A DNA stretch of 64,000 nucleotides from Thermotogota bacterium (lineage in GTDB: Bacteria > Thermotogota > Thermotogae > Petrotogales > Petrotogaceae): positions 560,607 through 624,606 of the forward strand of contig JAKOZG010000004.1 in the NCBI GenBank assembly GCA_029780115.1, written 5' to 3'. The translations under genes were made by a program, and so were the position numbers. The stretch's first letter is position 1; each line of letters begins with the position of its first letter. Below, one piece after another: positions 35,431 to 44,322 of the stretch. A model generated the notes under the pieces. The model saw only the letters and a list, made by a program, of their open reading frames with translations. It had not been told where the DNA came from and ran no database searches.

Positions 35431-36012
35431 TTACTTAGCAAGGCAAAGCACTATTTTTCTTACGTTTTCCTCTATTTCTTCATCAGAGATTTCTACGCCA
35501 AATGCCTTATAGATTACTAATCCGTCGAACATTGCCTGGAGCATCAAAGCACTTGATTTTGATTTGAATATTTTTTCAAAGTTACTTAGAATTTTATTAT
35601 AATATTCTTTGAATGTTTTTGTTAAAGTTTGCATCATAGACGGATCATGTGTTGAGTTCAATAATATTTCTAATAGTCTTAATAGATCACCTGAAGGAAA
35701 GCTTGACAAAATCTCTGAATAGATTTGGGTATAAATTTCAGCACTTTTCTCTAAACTATCAGATTCGGGCTCAGATATTTTTTCTTCGAAAAAACTCAAC
35801 ATTTTTTCCATAAGGGCACTAAAGGCAGCAATTATTAAAGCGTTTTTATTTTTGAAATAGTTGTACAAGGAACCCTTTGAAACATTGCAAGCGACTGCTA
35901 CATCTTCCATCGTAAAATTAGCTAAGCCCTTTTTACTAATCAATTCTAACGTTTTTTCAGCTATGTATTTTTTCTTTTCGATTTTATCTAATGTTTTCAT
36001 TGTATTAGCCAT
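35431..36012 (-). CDS. TetR family transcriptional regulator
   Basis: A 193-residue regulator with the standard N-terminal TetR helix-turn-helix (FTMEDVAVACNVSKGSLYNY, then FKNKNALIIAAF) and a helical ligand domain. ATG follows GAGGTGGTATC. A perfect palindrome at its own promoter indicates autorepression together with the downstream radical SAM gene. The inducing ligand is unknown. Confidence 0.93.
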   Translation of the reverse strand: MANTMKTLDKIEKKKYIAEKTLELISKKGLANFTMEDVAVACNVSKGSLYNYFKNKNALIIAAFSALMEKMLSFFEEKISEPESDSLEKSAEIYTQIYSEILSSFPSGDLLRLLEILLNSTHDPSMMQTLTKTFKEYYNKILSNFEKIFKSKSSALMLQAMFDGLVIYKAFGVEISDEEIEENVRKIVLCLAK

Positions 36013-36028
36013 GATACCACCTCATTCT

Positions 36029-36082
36029 TTGACTGACCGTTCAGTCAATAATTATTATACACCATAATAACTTATTTTGCAA
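36029..36082 (-). promoter_or_regulatory. tetR promoter and palindromic operator
   Basis: On the minus strand a -35 TTGCAA (36082-36077), a 17-base spacer and a -10 TATAAT (36059-36054, with TGTG before it) form a strong promoter. The predicted start site falls next to a perfect palindrome TTGACTGA-N4-TCAGTCAA (36029-36048), a typical TetR-family operator. Bound repressor would block initiation. Confidence 0.88.
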
Positions 36083-36499
36083 ATATGACTAAAGAAATCT
36101 GATTTGTTACGTTCATTCATTCTTTGCCAAAAAATGCTTTATTAAAAGGTATTACAGGCATAAACATATTTGTTCAATCATAAGCGTTCATTTTTATTTA
36201 TTTATTAACTAAAAATCAACTATAATTTAAAAAAATCAACGAATTTTTAACTTCTCTTAACGCCTTATGAATACATAATTCAAAGATATATTCTACAGAA
36301 GTTACTTATGGTATAATTAATTAGCATAGTATTATTTTTTTGGAAGCATTCTAAACGCCTGAAAGATTGATTAAGAATTTAGAATTTCAAAGCGTTCATA
36401 AAAAATGTGTTGATCACAGATTAGAAATAATGATTTTCAAAACATAAGTTTTTGAGTTTTTATTGTATGTAATAATTGATAAATTGAGGAGGAAAAATT
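36083..36499 (+). promoter_or_regulatory. Non-coding region with probable thiI promoter and long leader
   Basis: About 420 AT-rich bases without a credible coding frame. TATGGTATAAT at 36307-36317 contains an extended -10 (TATAAT at 36312-36317) but no clear -35. It would give a leader of roughly 175 bases to the thiI start. I looked for TPP riboswitch signatures (CTGAGA, ACCTGAT) and saw none. The end of the region holds the thiI ribosome binding site GAGGAGGAAAAA. Confidence 0.5.
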
Positions 36500-37729
36500 T
36501 TGGATAATATCGTCATAGTTAGAGTTGATGAAATTGGTTTAAAAAGCAAAAATAAAATTCTTTTTATGAAGCAGCTTAAATTTAATATAGAAAGTAAATT
36601 TAAAGATCTTTTTTCATGTAAGATTGTGGGAAATAGAATATATTTATTACCAAAATATTCATTCAATAACAGAGATTTAGAAAATTTAAAAAAAATTTTT
36701 GGTATAAGTTCTTTTTCAGTTGCAAAAAAAATAGATAAAGATTTTGAAAAAATGAAAGAAGAAGCATATAAATTAGTTGCGGAATCACTTAACGATGATG
36801 TTAATTCGACAAAGTCATTTAGAATATCAGTTAATAGAGCAGATAAATCTTTTCCAATGAAAAGTCCGGAAATTGCTGGTGAAATAGGAGAATTTGTACT
36901 GTCGAAACTTCCACAGTTAACAGTTGATTTAACGCACCCTGATATTAACCTTGAAATAGATATAAGACCTGAAGGAGTATACTTATTTAAAGATCGTATT
37001 AAAGGAGCTGCAGGTTTGCCAGTCGGTGTTTCTTCAACTGGGACGATACTTCTGTCTGGTGGGATCGATAGCCCTGTGGCTTCCTTGCTTATGTTAAGGA
37101 GAGGAATGGTGATTAATGCTGTTAATTTCTATAGTCCACCTTTTACAGGACCGAAATCGCTGGATAAAATCATCAAAATAGGCGCTATTATATCTGAATA
37201 TACACCTTTTCCTTTTCACCTGTATGTTGTACCTTTGACGAAAATTCAAATGTTATTTAAAAATTTGGAAGAAAATCAATTTTCGGTTGTTCTTCAAAGA
37301 AGATCGATGATGAGAATAGCACAAAAAGTTTCTGATATAACTGATACGAAGGTTTTGATTACTGGAGAAAGTTTGGGTCAAGTGGCTTCTCAAACTGTTG
37401 AAAATATATTAACAATTTCTGAAAGTACACAAAAAGTGATTTTTAGACCGCTGATAGGCTTTACGAAAAATGAAACTATAAAGATATCAAAGAATTTTGG
37501 CCTGTACGAAACATCGATATTGCCCTATGAAGACTCATGTAGCATTTTTGTACCTAAAAACCCTGCAACCAAAACACAACTAAACAAAATAAAGAAAATA
37601 GAAACTGCTCTTCCACAAATTAGTGAATTAGAGGAAGAAGCACTACAGGAGTCTAAAAAGTTTGAAATCAAAAATGGGAACATAGAAGAAATAGACGTCT
37701 TTAAAATTCTGAAGGGTGGGGTTTTATGA
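36500..37729 (+). CDS. thiI: tRNA 4-thiouridine synthase ThiI (no rhodanese domain)
   Basis: A 409-residue protein with an N-terminal ferredoxin-like/THUMP region (RISVNRADKSFPMKSPEIAGEIG) and the adenylating PP-loop LSGGIDSPVAS. It lacks the C-terminal rhodanese domain of E. coli ThiI (482 residues), as do most non-enterobacterial forms. It should thiolate U8 of tRNAs; thiazole sulfur transfer would require another sulfur carrier route. TTG 36500 follows GAGGAGGAAAAATT. It overlaps plsC by 4 bases (ATGA). Confidence 0.93.
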   Translation: MDNIVIVRVDEIGLKSKNKILFMKQLKFNIESKFKDLFSCKIVGNRIYLLPKYSFNNRDLENLKKIFGISSFSVAKKIDKDFEKMKEEAYKLVAESLNDDVNSTKSFRISVNRADKSFPMKSPEIAGEIGEFVLSKLPQLTVDLTHPDINLEIDIRPEGVYLFKDRIKGAAGLPVGVSSTGTILLSGGIDSPVASLLMLRRGMVINAVNFYSPPFTGPKSLDKIIKIGAIISEYTPFPFHLYVVPLTKIQMLFKNLEENQFSVVLQRRSMMRIAQKVSDITDTKVLITGESLGQVASQTVENILTISESTQKVIFRPLIGFTKNETIKISKNFGLYETSILPYEDSCSIFVPKNPATKTQLNKIKKIETALPQISELEEEALQESKKFEIKNGNIEEIDVFKILKGGVL

Positions 37730-38490
37730 AAAAAATTTGGCAGGCAATTAAAGGAATAATTTTTTCAATATGGTTATTTTTAGGTTTTGTAGGAGTAGTT
37801 ATTTTCTATGGAAGTTATGTTTTAATAAAGGCTAAAATTTTAGAAAAACGTAAAGGAGAAGAAGCTTCTCGAAGATACATAAGAGAAGTTGTCTCTTGGT
37901 TTGGTAGGGCTACTTTTAGTTTTTTATGGAGCGAAGTAACTGTTTATGGAAAAGAAAATATTCCAGAAGAAGGACCATTTGTTATAGTGTCGAATCATCA
38001 AAGTATTTTTGATATACCTTTAATCTTAGGATATGTTTATCCCAGTGGATTTATTGCAAAAAAGGAACTTTCCAAAATTCCTCTCCTTGGAACTTTTATA
38101 AAAAAACTAGGTTCTATATTGATTGACAGAGACAGTCCAACAAGTGGAGCAATAGCGTTAAAAAATTTTGCCAAGATTACTCAAACAGGTGATGTAATTA
38201 CTGTGTTTCCTGAAGGTACCAGAAGTGAAGACGGAAAAGTTCATGAGTTTAAAAAGGGTTCCTTACTTGTGCCATATAGATATAACATCAAAATTTTACC
38301 AGTTACCATAGACGGCACTATAAATATGAACAAAAAGGGAAGTATTTTGATCAAACCTGGAAAAGTTAAGTTATACATTCATGAGGTCATTGAACCAAAG
38401 AAATTTTCAAGTGAAGAAGAATTAAGAAAGTATGTACAGAATGTAATTAGTCAAACAATAAATCAGGATACTTTGGTAAGAGCTGGTTAG
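37726..38490 (+). CDS. plsC: 1-acyl-sn-glycerol-3-phosphate acyltransferase
   Basis: A 254-residue membrane-bound acyltransferase that turns lysophosphatidate into phosphatidate. One N-terminal membrane segment (about 10-32) precedes the catalytic NHQSIFD (the HX4D motif) and the FPEGTRS substrate motif. It follows thiI with ATGA overlap. It completes the pathway begun by PlsX and PlsY, which are encoded elsewhere in the window. Confidence 0.94.
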   Translation: MKKIWQAIKGIIFSIWLFLGFVGVVIFYGSYVLIKAKILEKRKGEEASRRYIREVVSWFGRATFSFLWSEVTVYGKENIPEEGPFVIVSNHQSIFDIPLILGYVYPSGFIAKKELSKIPLLGTFIKKLGSILIDRDSPTSGAIALKNFAKITQTGDVITVFPEGTRSEDGKVHEFKKGSLLVPYRYNIKILPVTIDGTINMNKKGSILIKPGKVKLYIHEVIEPKKFSSEEELRKYVQNVISQTINQDTLVRAG

Positions 38491-38566
38491 AAACGTCTTT
38501 TAAAATTTTCTTCAGATGTTTCTAGTTTAATAGCTGAAACTTAGAAAAAATTTGGAGGCGGGAATT

Positions 38567-39103
38567 ATGAAAGAAGTAAGTAATGTATCGATGGGAATAG
38601 ACAAAATTAGCAATTCTCCTATTGTTTTTTTAAGAATCGAAGATTCAAGTTTGGTACTTCCCATATGGATAGGACCTTGTGAGGCAGGGGTATTAGCCTT
38701 AATATTGAGAAAAGAAGACTTTGAAAGACCTTTAACCCATGATCTACTTCTTAGTGTAATTCAGAGTTTAGAGGCAAAAACTGTGAAAGTTTTAATCGAT
38801 AAATTCAAAAAAGATATTTTTTATGCTAAGTTAGTTTTAAAAGATAAGAATTCTAAAGAAATTAAAATTGATGCAAGACCTTCCGACTGTATTATAATTG
38901 CCTTAAAAGAGAATATCCCAATCTTTGTTGATGATCAAATAGTTCGTGATCATTCAATAGATTCTTCGCTGTTTTATGATTTAAATTTTGAAGAAAGCGA
39001 TGAAGAAAAAAAGGATATTAGAAAAGAAATTGAGAATTTTGATATTGATGAATTAAGAAAAAGATTTGAAAATTTTGAAGATGATGACAATGATAATGAA
39101 TAA
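38567..39103 (+). CDS. Bifunctional nuclease family (DUF151) protein
   Basis: A 178-residue protein of the DUF151/BFN family, whose plant and bacterial members have RNase and DNase activity in vitro; a member from Thermotoga maritima (TM0160) has a known structure. Conserved parts are LPIWIGPCEAGVLAL, RPLTHDLL and DARPSDCIIIAL. The C-terminal 40 residues are an acidic helix (ESDEEKKDIRKEIENFDIDE), as expected for a UVR-like or linker tail. ATG 38567 follows GGAGGCGGG; the in-frame TTG at 38552 overlaps that site. The cellular role is not settled. Confidence 0.88.
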   Translation: MKEVSNVSMGIDKISNSPIVFLRIEDSSLVLPIWIGPCEAGVLALILRKEDFERPLTHDLLLSVIQSLEAKTVKVLIDKFKKDIFYAKLVLKDKNSKEIKIDARPSDCIIIALKENIPIFVDDQIVRDHSIDSSLFYDLNFEESDEEKKDIRKEIENFDIDELRKRFENFEDDDNDNE

Positions 39104-39142
39104 GGTTTTCCCAAAAAAGACAAAATATAAGGGGCTCTAAGA

Positions 39143-40009
39143 ATGGATGATAATAATTTAGACGAATTTAAAAAAGAATTTGATAAACACCTAATCAAAT
39201 TTTTTGAAGAAATTGAAATGGAAGAAAGTTTGAAAGAAGCTTTAAGTTACAGTGTAAGAAGCGGAGGAAAAAGGCTCAGGCCTTGGTTTATCTACAATTT
39301 TGGGAAAGAGGTAAGGGTATCAGATGAAGAATTGATAAAAGTAGGGATAGCCATTGAAATACTACATTCTTCCTCTCTGATTCATGATGATTTACCTGCT
39401 CTAGATAACGCTCACTATAGAAGAGGTGTTTTGACAAATCATATTAGATTTGGAGAGCATAAAGCCATACTTGCAGGAGATTATGGATTTATCTTGCCAT
39501 TAAAGATAGTAATGGAACTAAATAACTTAAAAATCGAAAATAAAATGGTATTAACAAAATATTTTATAGAAGACACTTTGAAGATGTTTGAAGGAGAAAT
39601 GAAAGATCTTATTTTCGAAAAAGAAGATATAGAAGTTGAAATTGAAGACATTTTAGATATGTATGCAAAAAAAACTGGTGCAATATTTGGCTTGTCATTT
39701 TCCGCACCTTTTTTCATGGTAGGAGAAAATCTGTTAGGTGAAAGAATGCATGAGATTGGAATAGATTTTGGAATAGCGTTTCAAATTTTTGACGACTTAA
39801 AGGATCGATTAAAATCTCAAGAGGAGTTAGGGAAAGATACTCGAAAAGACATAAATAAAAAAACTCTTTTGAATAAATTAAATTTTAAAGAAGTAAAAAT
39901 AGTAGCCGATAATTATTATGAAAAAGTTATTAAAGATCTTAACCAGAAAAGTTATTCTGCTGTAGTAAAAAAGTTGTTGGGAATAAGGAATATTCTTGAA
40001 AGTAGGTAG
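39143..40009 (+). CDS. Polyprenyl (farnesyl/geranylgeranyl) diphosphate synthase
   Basis: A 288-residue trans-prenyltransferase. The first Asp-rich motif is DDLPALDNAHYRRG and the second FDDLKDR. The DDX4D spacing of the first motif is the bacterial short-chain (FPP/GGPP) type. It would use IPP and DMAPP made by IspH. Chain length cannot be set with certainty from sequence. ATG follows AAGGGGCTCTAAG. The next gene begins 5 bases after its stop. Confidence 0.9.
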   Translation: MDDNNLDEFKKEFDKHLIKFFEEIEMEESLKEALSYSVRSGGKRLRPWFIYNFGKEVRVSDEELIKVGIAIEILHSSSLIHDDLPALDNAHYRRGVLTNHIRFGEHKAILAGDYGFILPLKIVMELNNLKIENKMVLTKYFIEDTLKMFEGEMKDLIFEKEDIEVEIEDILDMYAKKTGAIFGLSFSAPFFMVGENLLGERMHEIGIDFGIAFQIFDDLKDRLKSQEELGKDTRKDINKKTLLNKLNFKEVKIVADNYYEKVIKDLNQKSYSAVVKKLLGIRNILESR

Positions 40010-40014
40010 ATTTT

Positions 40015-42411
40015 TTGAAAAACCAAAATCTTCTTTCCAATATCAATAATATGAAGAAATGGAAAAAGTTTTTCTTGTTAGTAACGATTTTTTTGACAGC
40101 GCTGTTTGTTTACTATTTAATCACACTAAATATTACTCAAAAGTCAGTTGAGAGCACAAAATTGAAAAGAGATTTAGAAATAACAATACCTCAGTCTGCA
40201 TATTCTTCAAAAAAAAGTTTATTGATAACCCCTCTTTCTAAAGATTCTCAAGAATATATAGAACTAAAATCTTACAGGAATTTTTATGGAGAAATTTATA
40301 GAATAGAATTCTCGGATGATTCAAAAGAATCCTCCCTCTTACCTCTCACGGTAAAATACAAAATCCCCTCCAACATGTATTATGGAGACAATTTTGTACA
40401 TTATTCTTTAGTTTACGCCACGAACGATGAGCCTTTTGTTATTTCTAATTTTACGGGTTCTAAGATTATAAACTTAGCCAATCAATATTATATAGAAGCA
40501 GAAACATTCCAACTTTCAAAAATCAAGTACATTGGTTTAGTGCTAGATAATCCCGAAGAAGCTTCATATGGATTAAAAATAATGAAAGAGTCAACCCCAT
40601 CAACTGAACCCGATATAATTTTGGTACCTGGAAGTGATCTTAACTTCCTAGGAAAGTTAGTCAATGTATCTGACAAAATTTATGATTACTCGATCTGGTC
40701 TTCATTATTTCCGACAAGAACTATATGGAAGTACAATTATCCTTTGACTTCTACAAGGAGCAAAAATTATGTTGATTCTTTTAATGCTTTTGTTGATAGA
40801 ACGGGAATCAATAGTTACGTAGAATATGAAAGTAGAAAATTTGCGCAAGAATTAAAAAGATTTCCTAACAGGAAGTTTGATGTTATTGCTCATGGGATAG
40901 GAGGTTTAATAGTAAAATATGCACTTGAATCCGATCCTGAAATAAAAAATGTTAAAAATCTAGTACTTATTTCAACTCCCAATAAAGGAACAAACCTTGC
41001 TAATCCTCTTTTTTTAAACTTAATATGGGGGAAAGATGAGAGTTTACTAAGTAAAATGCTGGGGATTGAAAAAGTTACCATTGCTACTATAGCATCTGAA
41101 TCTGCCTTCTATTTAGATTTAATAAATTCTTATTACAATGATATTATTCCTAATTCCAATTTTTTAAACAAAGCTAATAGTTTTAGCAGAAGAGCCGATA
41201 TTAAGTATTTAGTAGTAGCAGGAACTAATTCGAACATTAAAGAAAACATCAACAATAAAGTTATTTCTCAAATATATCCTGAATTTAAAAATGGTGACGG
41301 TGATGGGGTAGTAAGTATAGATAGCGCTATTATAGAAGGTGTTAATGAAGTTTATTATGCAAATAAGTGTTTTTACGACATTTACCTTGATCAAGATGTT
41401 TTAAATAAAATAAAAGACTTTCTTGATGAATCTTTAATAACTTTAACTATAAAACCATTTCAAGATGATGATTTTATAGAATATCAATATGAATTAGAAA
41501 AAAAAGTAAGCTCTGTTCAAGAAGTAAAAAAAGAAATTAAAAAGGCATCTATATTTAAGTTACCTTCTTCTTACCGAGAAAACAAAATTTTAAAAGATCC
41601 TGTGAAGATAGGCAATATAAAAAATGAAAGGTTAAAGATTATATTATTTGCTGATAATGTTTTATTTGAAAGCCCCACAGGAGTTTATGATAGAGAACTA
41701 AACAAAATTTTAAATGAACGAGTTTTAGGGGGAATAGTCTACAACGATATTTATTATGTTACAACTATAAATGGAGTTTTTACTATTGATAAAGATTCTA
41801 AAGTAATTAAAAAAATCGATAGTATCCCTAAAAAAGGTAATGAGATGTATTATATCCCCGATTTAGGGTTTTTGAGTATAGAGTATTCATTGGACAATTG
41901 TATAGTTTATCTGAATGAAAAAGAAATCTCAAGTGGGGTAAACTTTGTTAAGTTAAAAAGTTATGGTAAAGATGTATACGTGGTTCTTGAAGATAAGATT
42001 ACTAAGATTGAAAACAATAAATTAAATGAAATTTTTAATTTATTAGAAGTACAAAGATCGATAAATGAGAGTTTTGGAAAGATTGTTGAATACGAAAAAG
42101 ATAACTCACATTATTATATTCTTACTTCTGATTATAAACTACTATTTTTCGATTCTTCAACTTATGATGTTCAGGTAATCGGTAGGGAGGATATAGGTAG
42201 GCTTGGAATGCAAATTTGCAAAGGAAAATTATATGTTTTTGACAATAATCATGTTACGTATTATGAATTAAGAGATAAAACTTTTCCGGGAATTTATCAA
42301 AGATTGAATTTAAATATCAAAGATTTTGCCATTAAAAATAATTTAGAGGTATGGATAATTTCTGAAATAAATGATACAGAAAATTACGAAATATACAAAT
42401 ATTACTTATAG
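40015..42411 (+). CDS. Membrane-anchored alpha/beta-hydrolase-like protein with lost catalytic residues, plus beta-rich C-terminal half
   Basis: A 798-residue protein with one N-terminal membrane segment (about 20-42). About residues 190-470 look like a lipase of the PGAP1/LCAT type: IILVPG, KRFPNRKFDVIAHGIGGLIV and NGDGDGVVSIDSA. The nucleophile elbow normally reads HSxGG, but codon 294 (40894-40896) is GGG, so Ser is Gly. The region that normally supplies the catalytic His after the GDGVV segment reads YANKCFYDIYLD, without His. The C-terminal 250 residues are beta-rich with propeller-like spacing. It is probably a pseudo-enzyme with a binding role. TTG start behind AGGTAGAT; the ATG at 40051 is an alternative. 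Confidence 0.75.
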   Translation: MKNQNLLSNINNMKKWKKFFLLVTIFLTALFVYYLITLNITQKSVESTKLKRDLEITIPQSAYSSKKSLLITPLSKDSQEYIELKSYRNFYGEIYRIEFSDDSKESSLLPLTVKYKIPSNMYYGDNFVHYSLVYATNDEPFVISNFTGSKIINLANQYYIEAETFQLSKIKYIGLVLDNPEEASYGLKIMKESTPSTEPDIILVPGSDLNFLGKLVNVSDKIYDYSIWSSLFPTRTIWKYNYPLTSTRSKNYVDSFNAFVDRTGINSYVEYESRKFAQELKRFPNRKFDVIAHGIGGLIVKYALESDPEIKNVKNLVLISTPNKGTNLANPLFLNLIWGKDESLLSKMLGIEKVTIATIASESAFYLDLINSYYNDIIPNSNFLNKANSFSRRADIKYLVVAGTNSNIKENINNKVISQIYPEFKNGDGDGVVSIDSAIIEGVNEVYYANKCFYDIYLDQDVLNKIKDFLDESLITLTIKPFQDDDFIEYQYELEKKVSSVQEVKKEIKKASIFKLPSSYRENKILKDPVKIGNIKNERLKIILFADNVLFESPTGVYDRELNKILNERVLGGIVYNDIYYVTTINGVFTIDKDSKVIKKIDSIPKKGNEMYYIPDLGFLSIEYSLDNCIVYLNEKEISSGVNFVKLKSYGKDVYVVLEDKITKIENNKLNEIFNLLEVQRSINESFGKIVEYEKDNSHYYILTSDYKLLFFDSSTYDVQVIGREDIGRLGMQICKGKLYVFDNNHVTYYELRDKTFPGIYQRLNLNIKDFAIKNNLEVWIISEINDTENYEIYKYYL

Positions 42412-42430
42412 GAAAATAATGGAGTATATG

Positions 42431-43576
42431 ATGAAAAGATTAATACTTTCTTTCATGTTTATTTTAATATTAACTTTTGCTCAAGCCCAAAATTATGAAA
42501 TAGCGAAGGAATACTATTTCAATGGGTTGAAGTATTATAGAAATGGTAATTACGAAATGGCTGAAATTTGCTTTCAAAGAGCCTTAGAGTTATCTCCAAC
42601 ATTGGAAAGCGAAATTCCTGAAATCAAAATGTATTTAGGGCTATCGGCCTTTCAAAACAAAAATTATAAAATTGCTGGGGTATACCTGGAAAATTTTCGA
42701 GGGAATGTTTATGTTGATCAAATTCTTGAAATTCTCGAAACAATTGATATGGAGAATGATCGACAAATTGTAAAAGTGCCTGCAAGTGAGCAACAAGAAA
42801 GTACTGTTATAGAAAAAAGAGAAGAAGACATAAGTTTTTCATTATTTTTAGTTGTTGAAATTATTATCTTTTCAATAACTTGTCTAACTGCAGTTTTGAC
42901 TTTTTTATGGTTGAGAAGATATAAAAAGCCTTTAAAAATATATAAAAACCAAACTCCTATTGATAACTTATCTAGTAAAATGGAAGAAATCCAGCCTACG
43001 AAGGTTAAAATTAAAACTTTAAATGAATTTGAAGAAGAATCTGTAAAACAAATTTTGAAAGGATCCAAAAATTTACTTAAATTGCTAAATATAGATTTGG
43101 ACCCAGAATCCGGCTCTGCTCAATCGTCTAGAGAAAAAGAAAGAGAAGAATTGAGCGAAATTGATCGACTTCAAAAAGAAATAGAGGATACGTTGCAAGA
43201 GTTGCTACATACAGCAAACGTTAGCGATATAGAAATGTTATTGTTCGAATTAAAAGAAGAAGAAGTTCTGGATGTTGAAAAAAGTTTAACAAGTCGTGAA
43301 AAAAAAGAGACACAGAAAGTTGAAAAAGAATATCAAGAGGTTAAAGGATTTATTCAACCTGATGAGGAAACAAGGAGTAAATTTAACCTTATTATGAATA
43401 CTAAACAAAAGGAATTGTTCCTAAAGAAATATGATCGGCATGACATCATAACATTTAAAGAAAATATTCGCAAAGAACAACAAAAAGCTAACAAAAACGA
43501 TTTAGAAGAGTTTTTTAATTTATTGTTTAATGAAACAAACTATGAAAAATTAAAGAATCAAAACATTGATTTTTAA
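42431..43576 (+). CDS. Secreted/membrane TPR protein
   Basis: A protein of about 381 residues: a signal peptide (MKRLILSFMFILILTFAQAQ), two TPR-like repeats (YYFNGLKYYRNGNYEMAEI, FQRALELSPTLESE), then a membrane helix (about 135-157, LVVEIIIFSITCLTAVLTFL) and a charged, helical cytoplasmic region with Lys/Glu-rich coiled-coil tendency. TPRs would lie outside and the coil inside. The GGAG at 42421-42424 precedes ATGATG; the second ATG is taken. It ends the thiI operon. I do not recognise the family. Confidence 0.72.
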   Translation: MKRLILSFMFILILTFAQAQNYEIAKEYYFNGLKYYRNGNYEMAEICFQRALELSPTLESEIPEIKMYLGLSAFQNKNYKIAGVYLENFRGNVYVDQILEILETIDMENDRQIVKVPASEQQESTVIEKREEDISFSLFLVVEIIIFSITCLTAVLTFLWLRRYKKPLKIYKNQTPIDNLSSKMEEIQPTKVKIKTLNEFEEESVKQILKGSKNLLKLLNIDLDPESGSAQSSREKEREELSEIDRLQKEIEDTLQELLHTANVSDIEMLLFELKEEEVLDVEKSLTSREKKETQKVEKEYQEVKGFIQPDEETRSKFNLIMNTKQKELFLKKYDRHDIITFKENIRKEQQKANKNDLEEFFNLLFNETNYEKLKNQNIDF

Positions 43577-43593
43577 ATTTATTTTGCTATAAT
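43566..43593 (+). promoter_or_regulatory. Promoter of tRNA-Gly
   Basis: A -35 TTGATT (43566-43571), 16-base spacer and -10 TATAAT (43588-43593) preceded by TGC. The start site would be near 43600, ten bases before the mature tRNA. It lies at the end of the upstream TPR gene. Confidence 0.8.
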
Positions 43594-43609
43594 ATAGAAG
43601 AAAAGATTT

Positions 43610-43685
43610 GCGGATGTAGCTCAGCCGGAAGAGCATCAGCTTCCCAAGCTGAGGGTCGCGGGTTCGAATCCCGTCATCCGCTCCA
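43610..43685 (+). tRNA. tRNA-Gly, anticodon CCC
   Basis: A complete 76-nt cloverleaf: acceptor GCGGATG/CATCCGC, D stem GCTC/GAGC, anticodon stem TCAGC/GCTGA around the loop TTCCCAA (anticodon CCC, reading GGG), T stem GCGGG/CCCGT with TTCGAAT, discriminator T and encoded CCA. It has its own promoter and terminator. Confidence 0.97.
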
Positions 43686-43702
43686 TTATTCTCAACAAAG
43701 AG

Positions 43703-43735
43703 AAAAAGGAGCTTAAATAAAAGGCTCCTTTTTTT
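43703..43735 (+). terminator. Terminator after tRNA-Gly
   Basis: A 10-bp stem (43703-43712, 43724-43733, core GGAGC/GCTCC), an 11-base loop and a seven-T tail separate the tRNA gene from rsmD. Confidence 0.9.
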
Positions 43736-43754
43736 CGTAGGAAAGGTGGTTTAA

Positions 43755-44312
43755 ATGAGTTTAAAAATTGAAACAGGAAAATTCAAAAATAAGTATATAG
43801 AGACAGTTAACGATCCAAAAACGAGATACACAACTTCTATGTTAAGGCAAGCATTAATGAATATGTTTGATTTCAACGGAGCTATTATTTTAGAGTTATT
43901 TGCTGGTAGCGGGATATTTTCATTTGAAGCTTTAAGTAACGGGGCGCAAAAAAGTGTTTTAGTTGATATATCTTCAAAATCAGTAAAGTCTATCTTAGAA
44001 AACGCAAAAACTTTACACGTATTAAAAAATATAAGAGTAATAAAAAGCGATTATAGGAAGGTTTTTTCAAAGTTAAGCTCAGAAAGATTCGATTTCATCT
44101 TTGCTGATCCTCCGTTTAATTTGGGCTATATAGACGAACTTTTAAAGCTATTAGATAAAAACTTTTATATTTTAGAAGAAGAAGGATATATCATAATCGA
44201 AAAAGCCAAGAATGAAAATTTTATTGGTGCCTTTGAAAACTTAACTCTTGTAGAAACAAGAGATTATGGAGATGTTGAGTTATTAATTCTTCAAAGAATA
44301 AAAGTGGAGTGA
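43755..44312 (+). CDS. rsmD: 16S rRNA (guanine966-N2)-methyltransferase
   Basis: A 185-residue SAM-dependent methyltransferase. It has the SAM loop ELFAGSGIFSFEALSNGA and the catalytic FADPPFNLGY, which together with length fit RsmD. It would methylate G966 in 16S rRNA helix 31. ATG follows AGGAAAGGTGGTTTAA. Downstream it runs head-on into the small RNA gene on the other strand. Confidence 0.92.
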   Translation: MSLKIETGKFKNKYIETVNDPKTRYTTSMLRQALMNMFDFNGAIILELFAGSGIFSFEALSNGAQKSVLVDISSKSVKSILENAKTLHVLKNIRVIKSDYRKVFSKLSSERFDFIFADPPFNLGYIDELLKLLDKNFYILEEEGYIIIEKAKNENFIGAFENLTLVETRDYGDVELLILQRIKVE

Positions 44313-44322
44313 GTTTGAAAAA

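Noticed and set aside
36083-36499. Possible TPP or other riboswitch before thiI
   Set aside because: The conserved CTGAGA and ACCTGAT motifs of TPP riboswitches are absent, and thiI here lacks the rhodanese domain used in thiamine synthesis.
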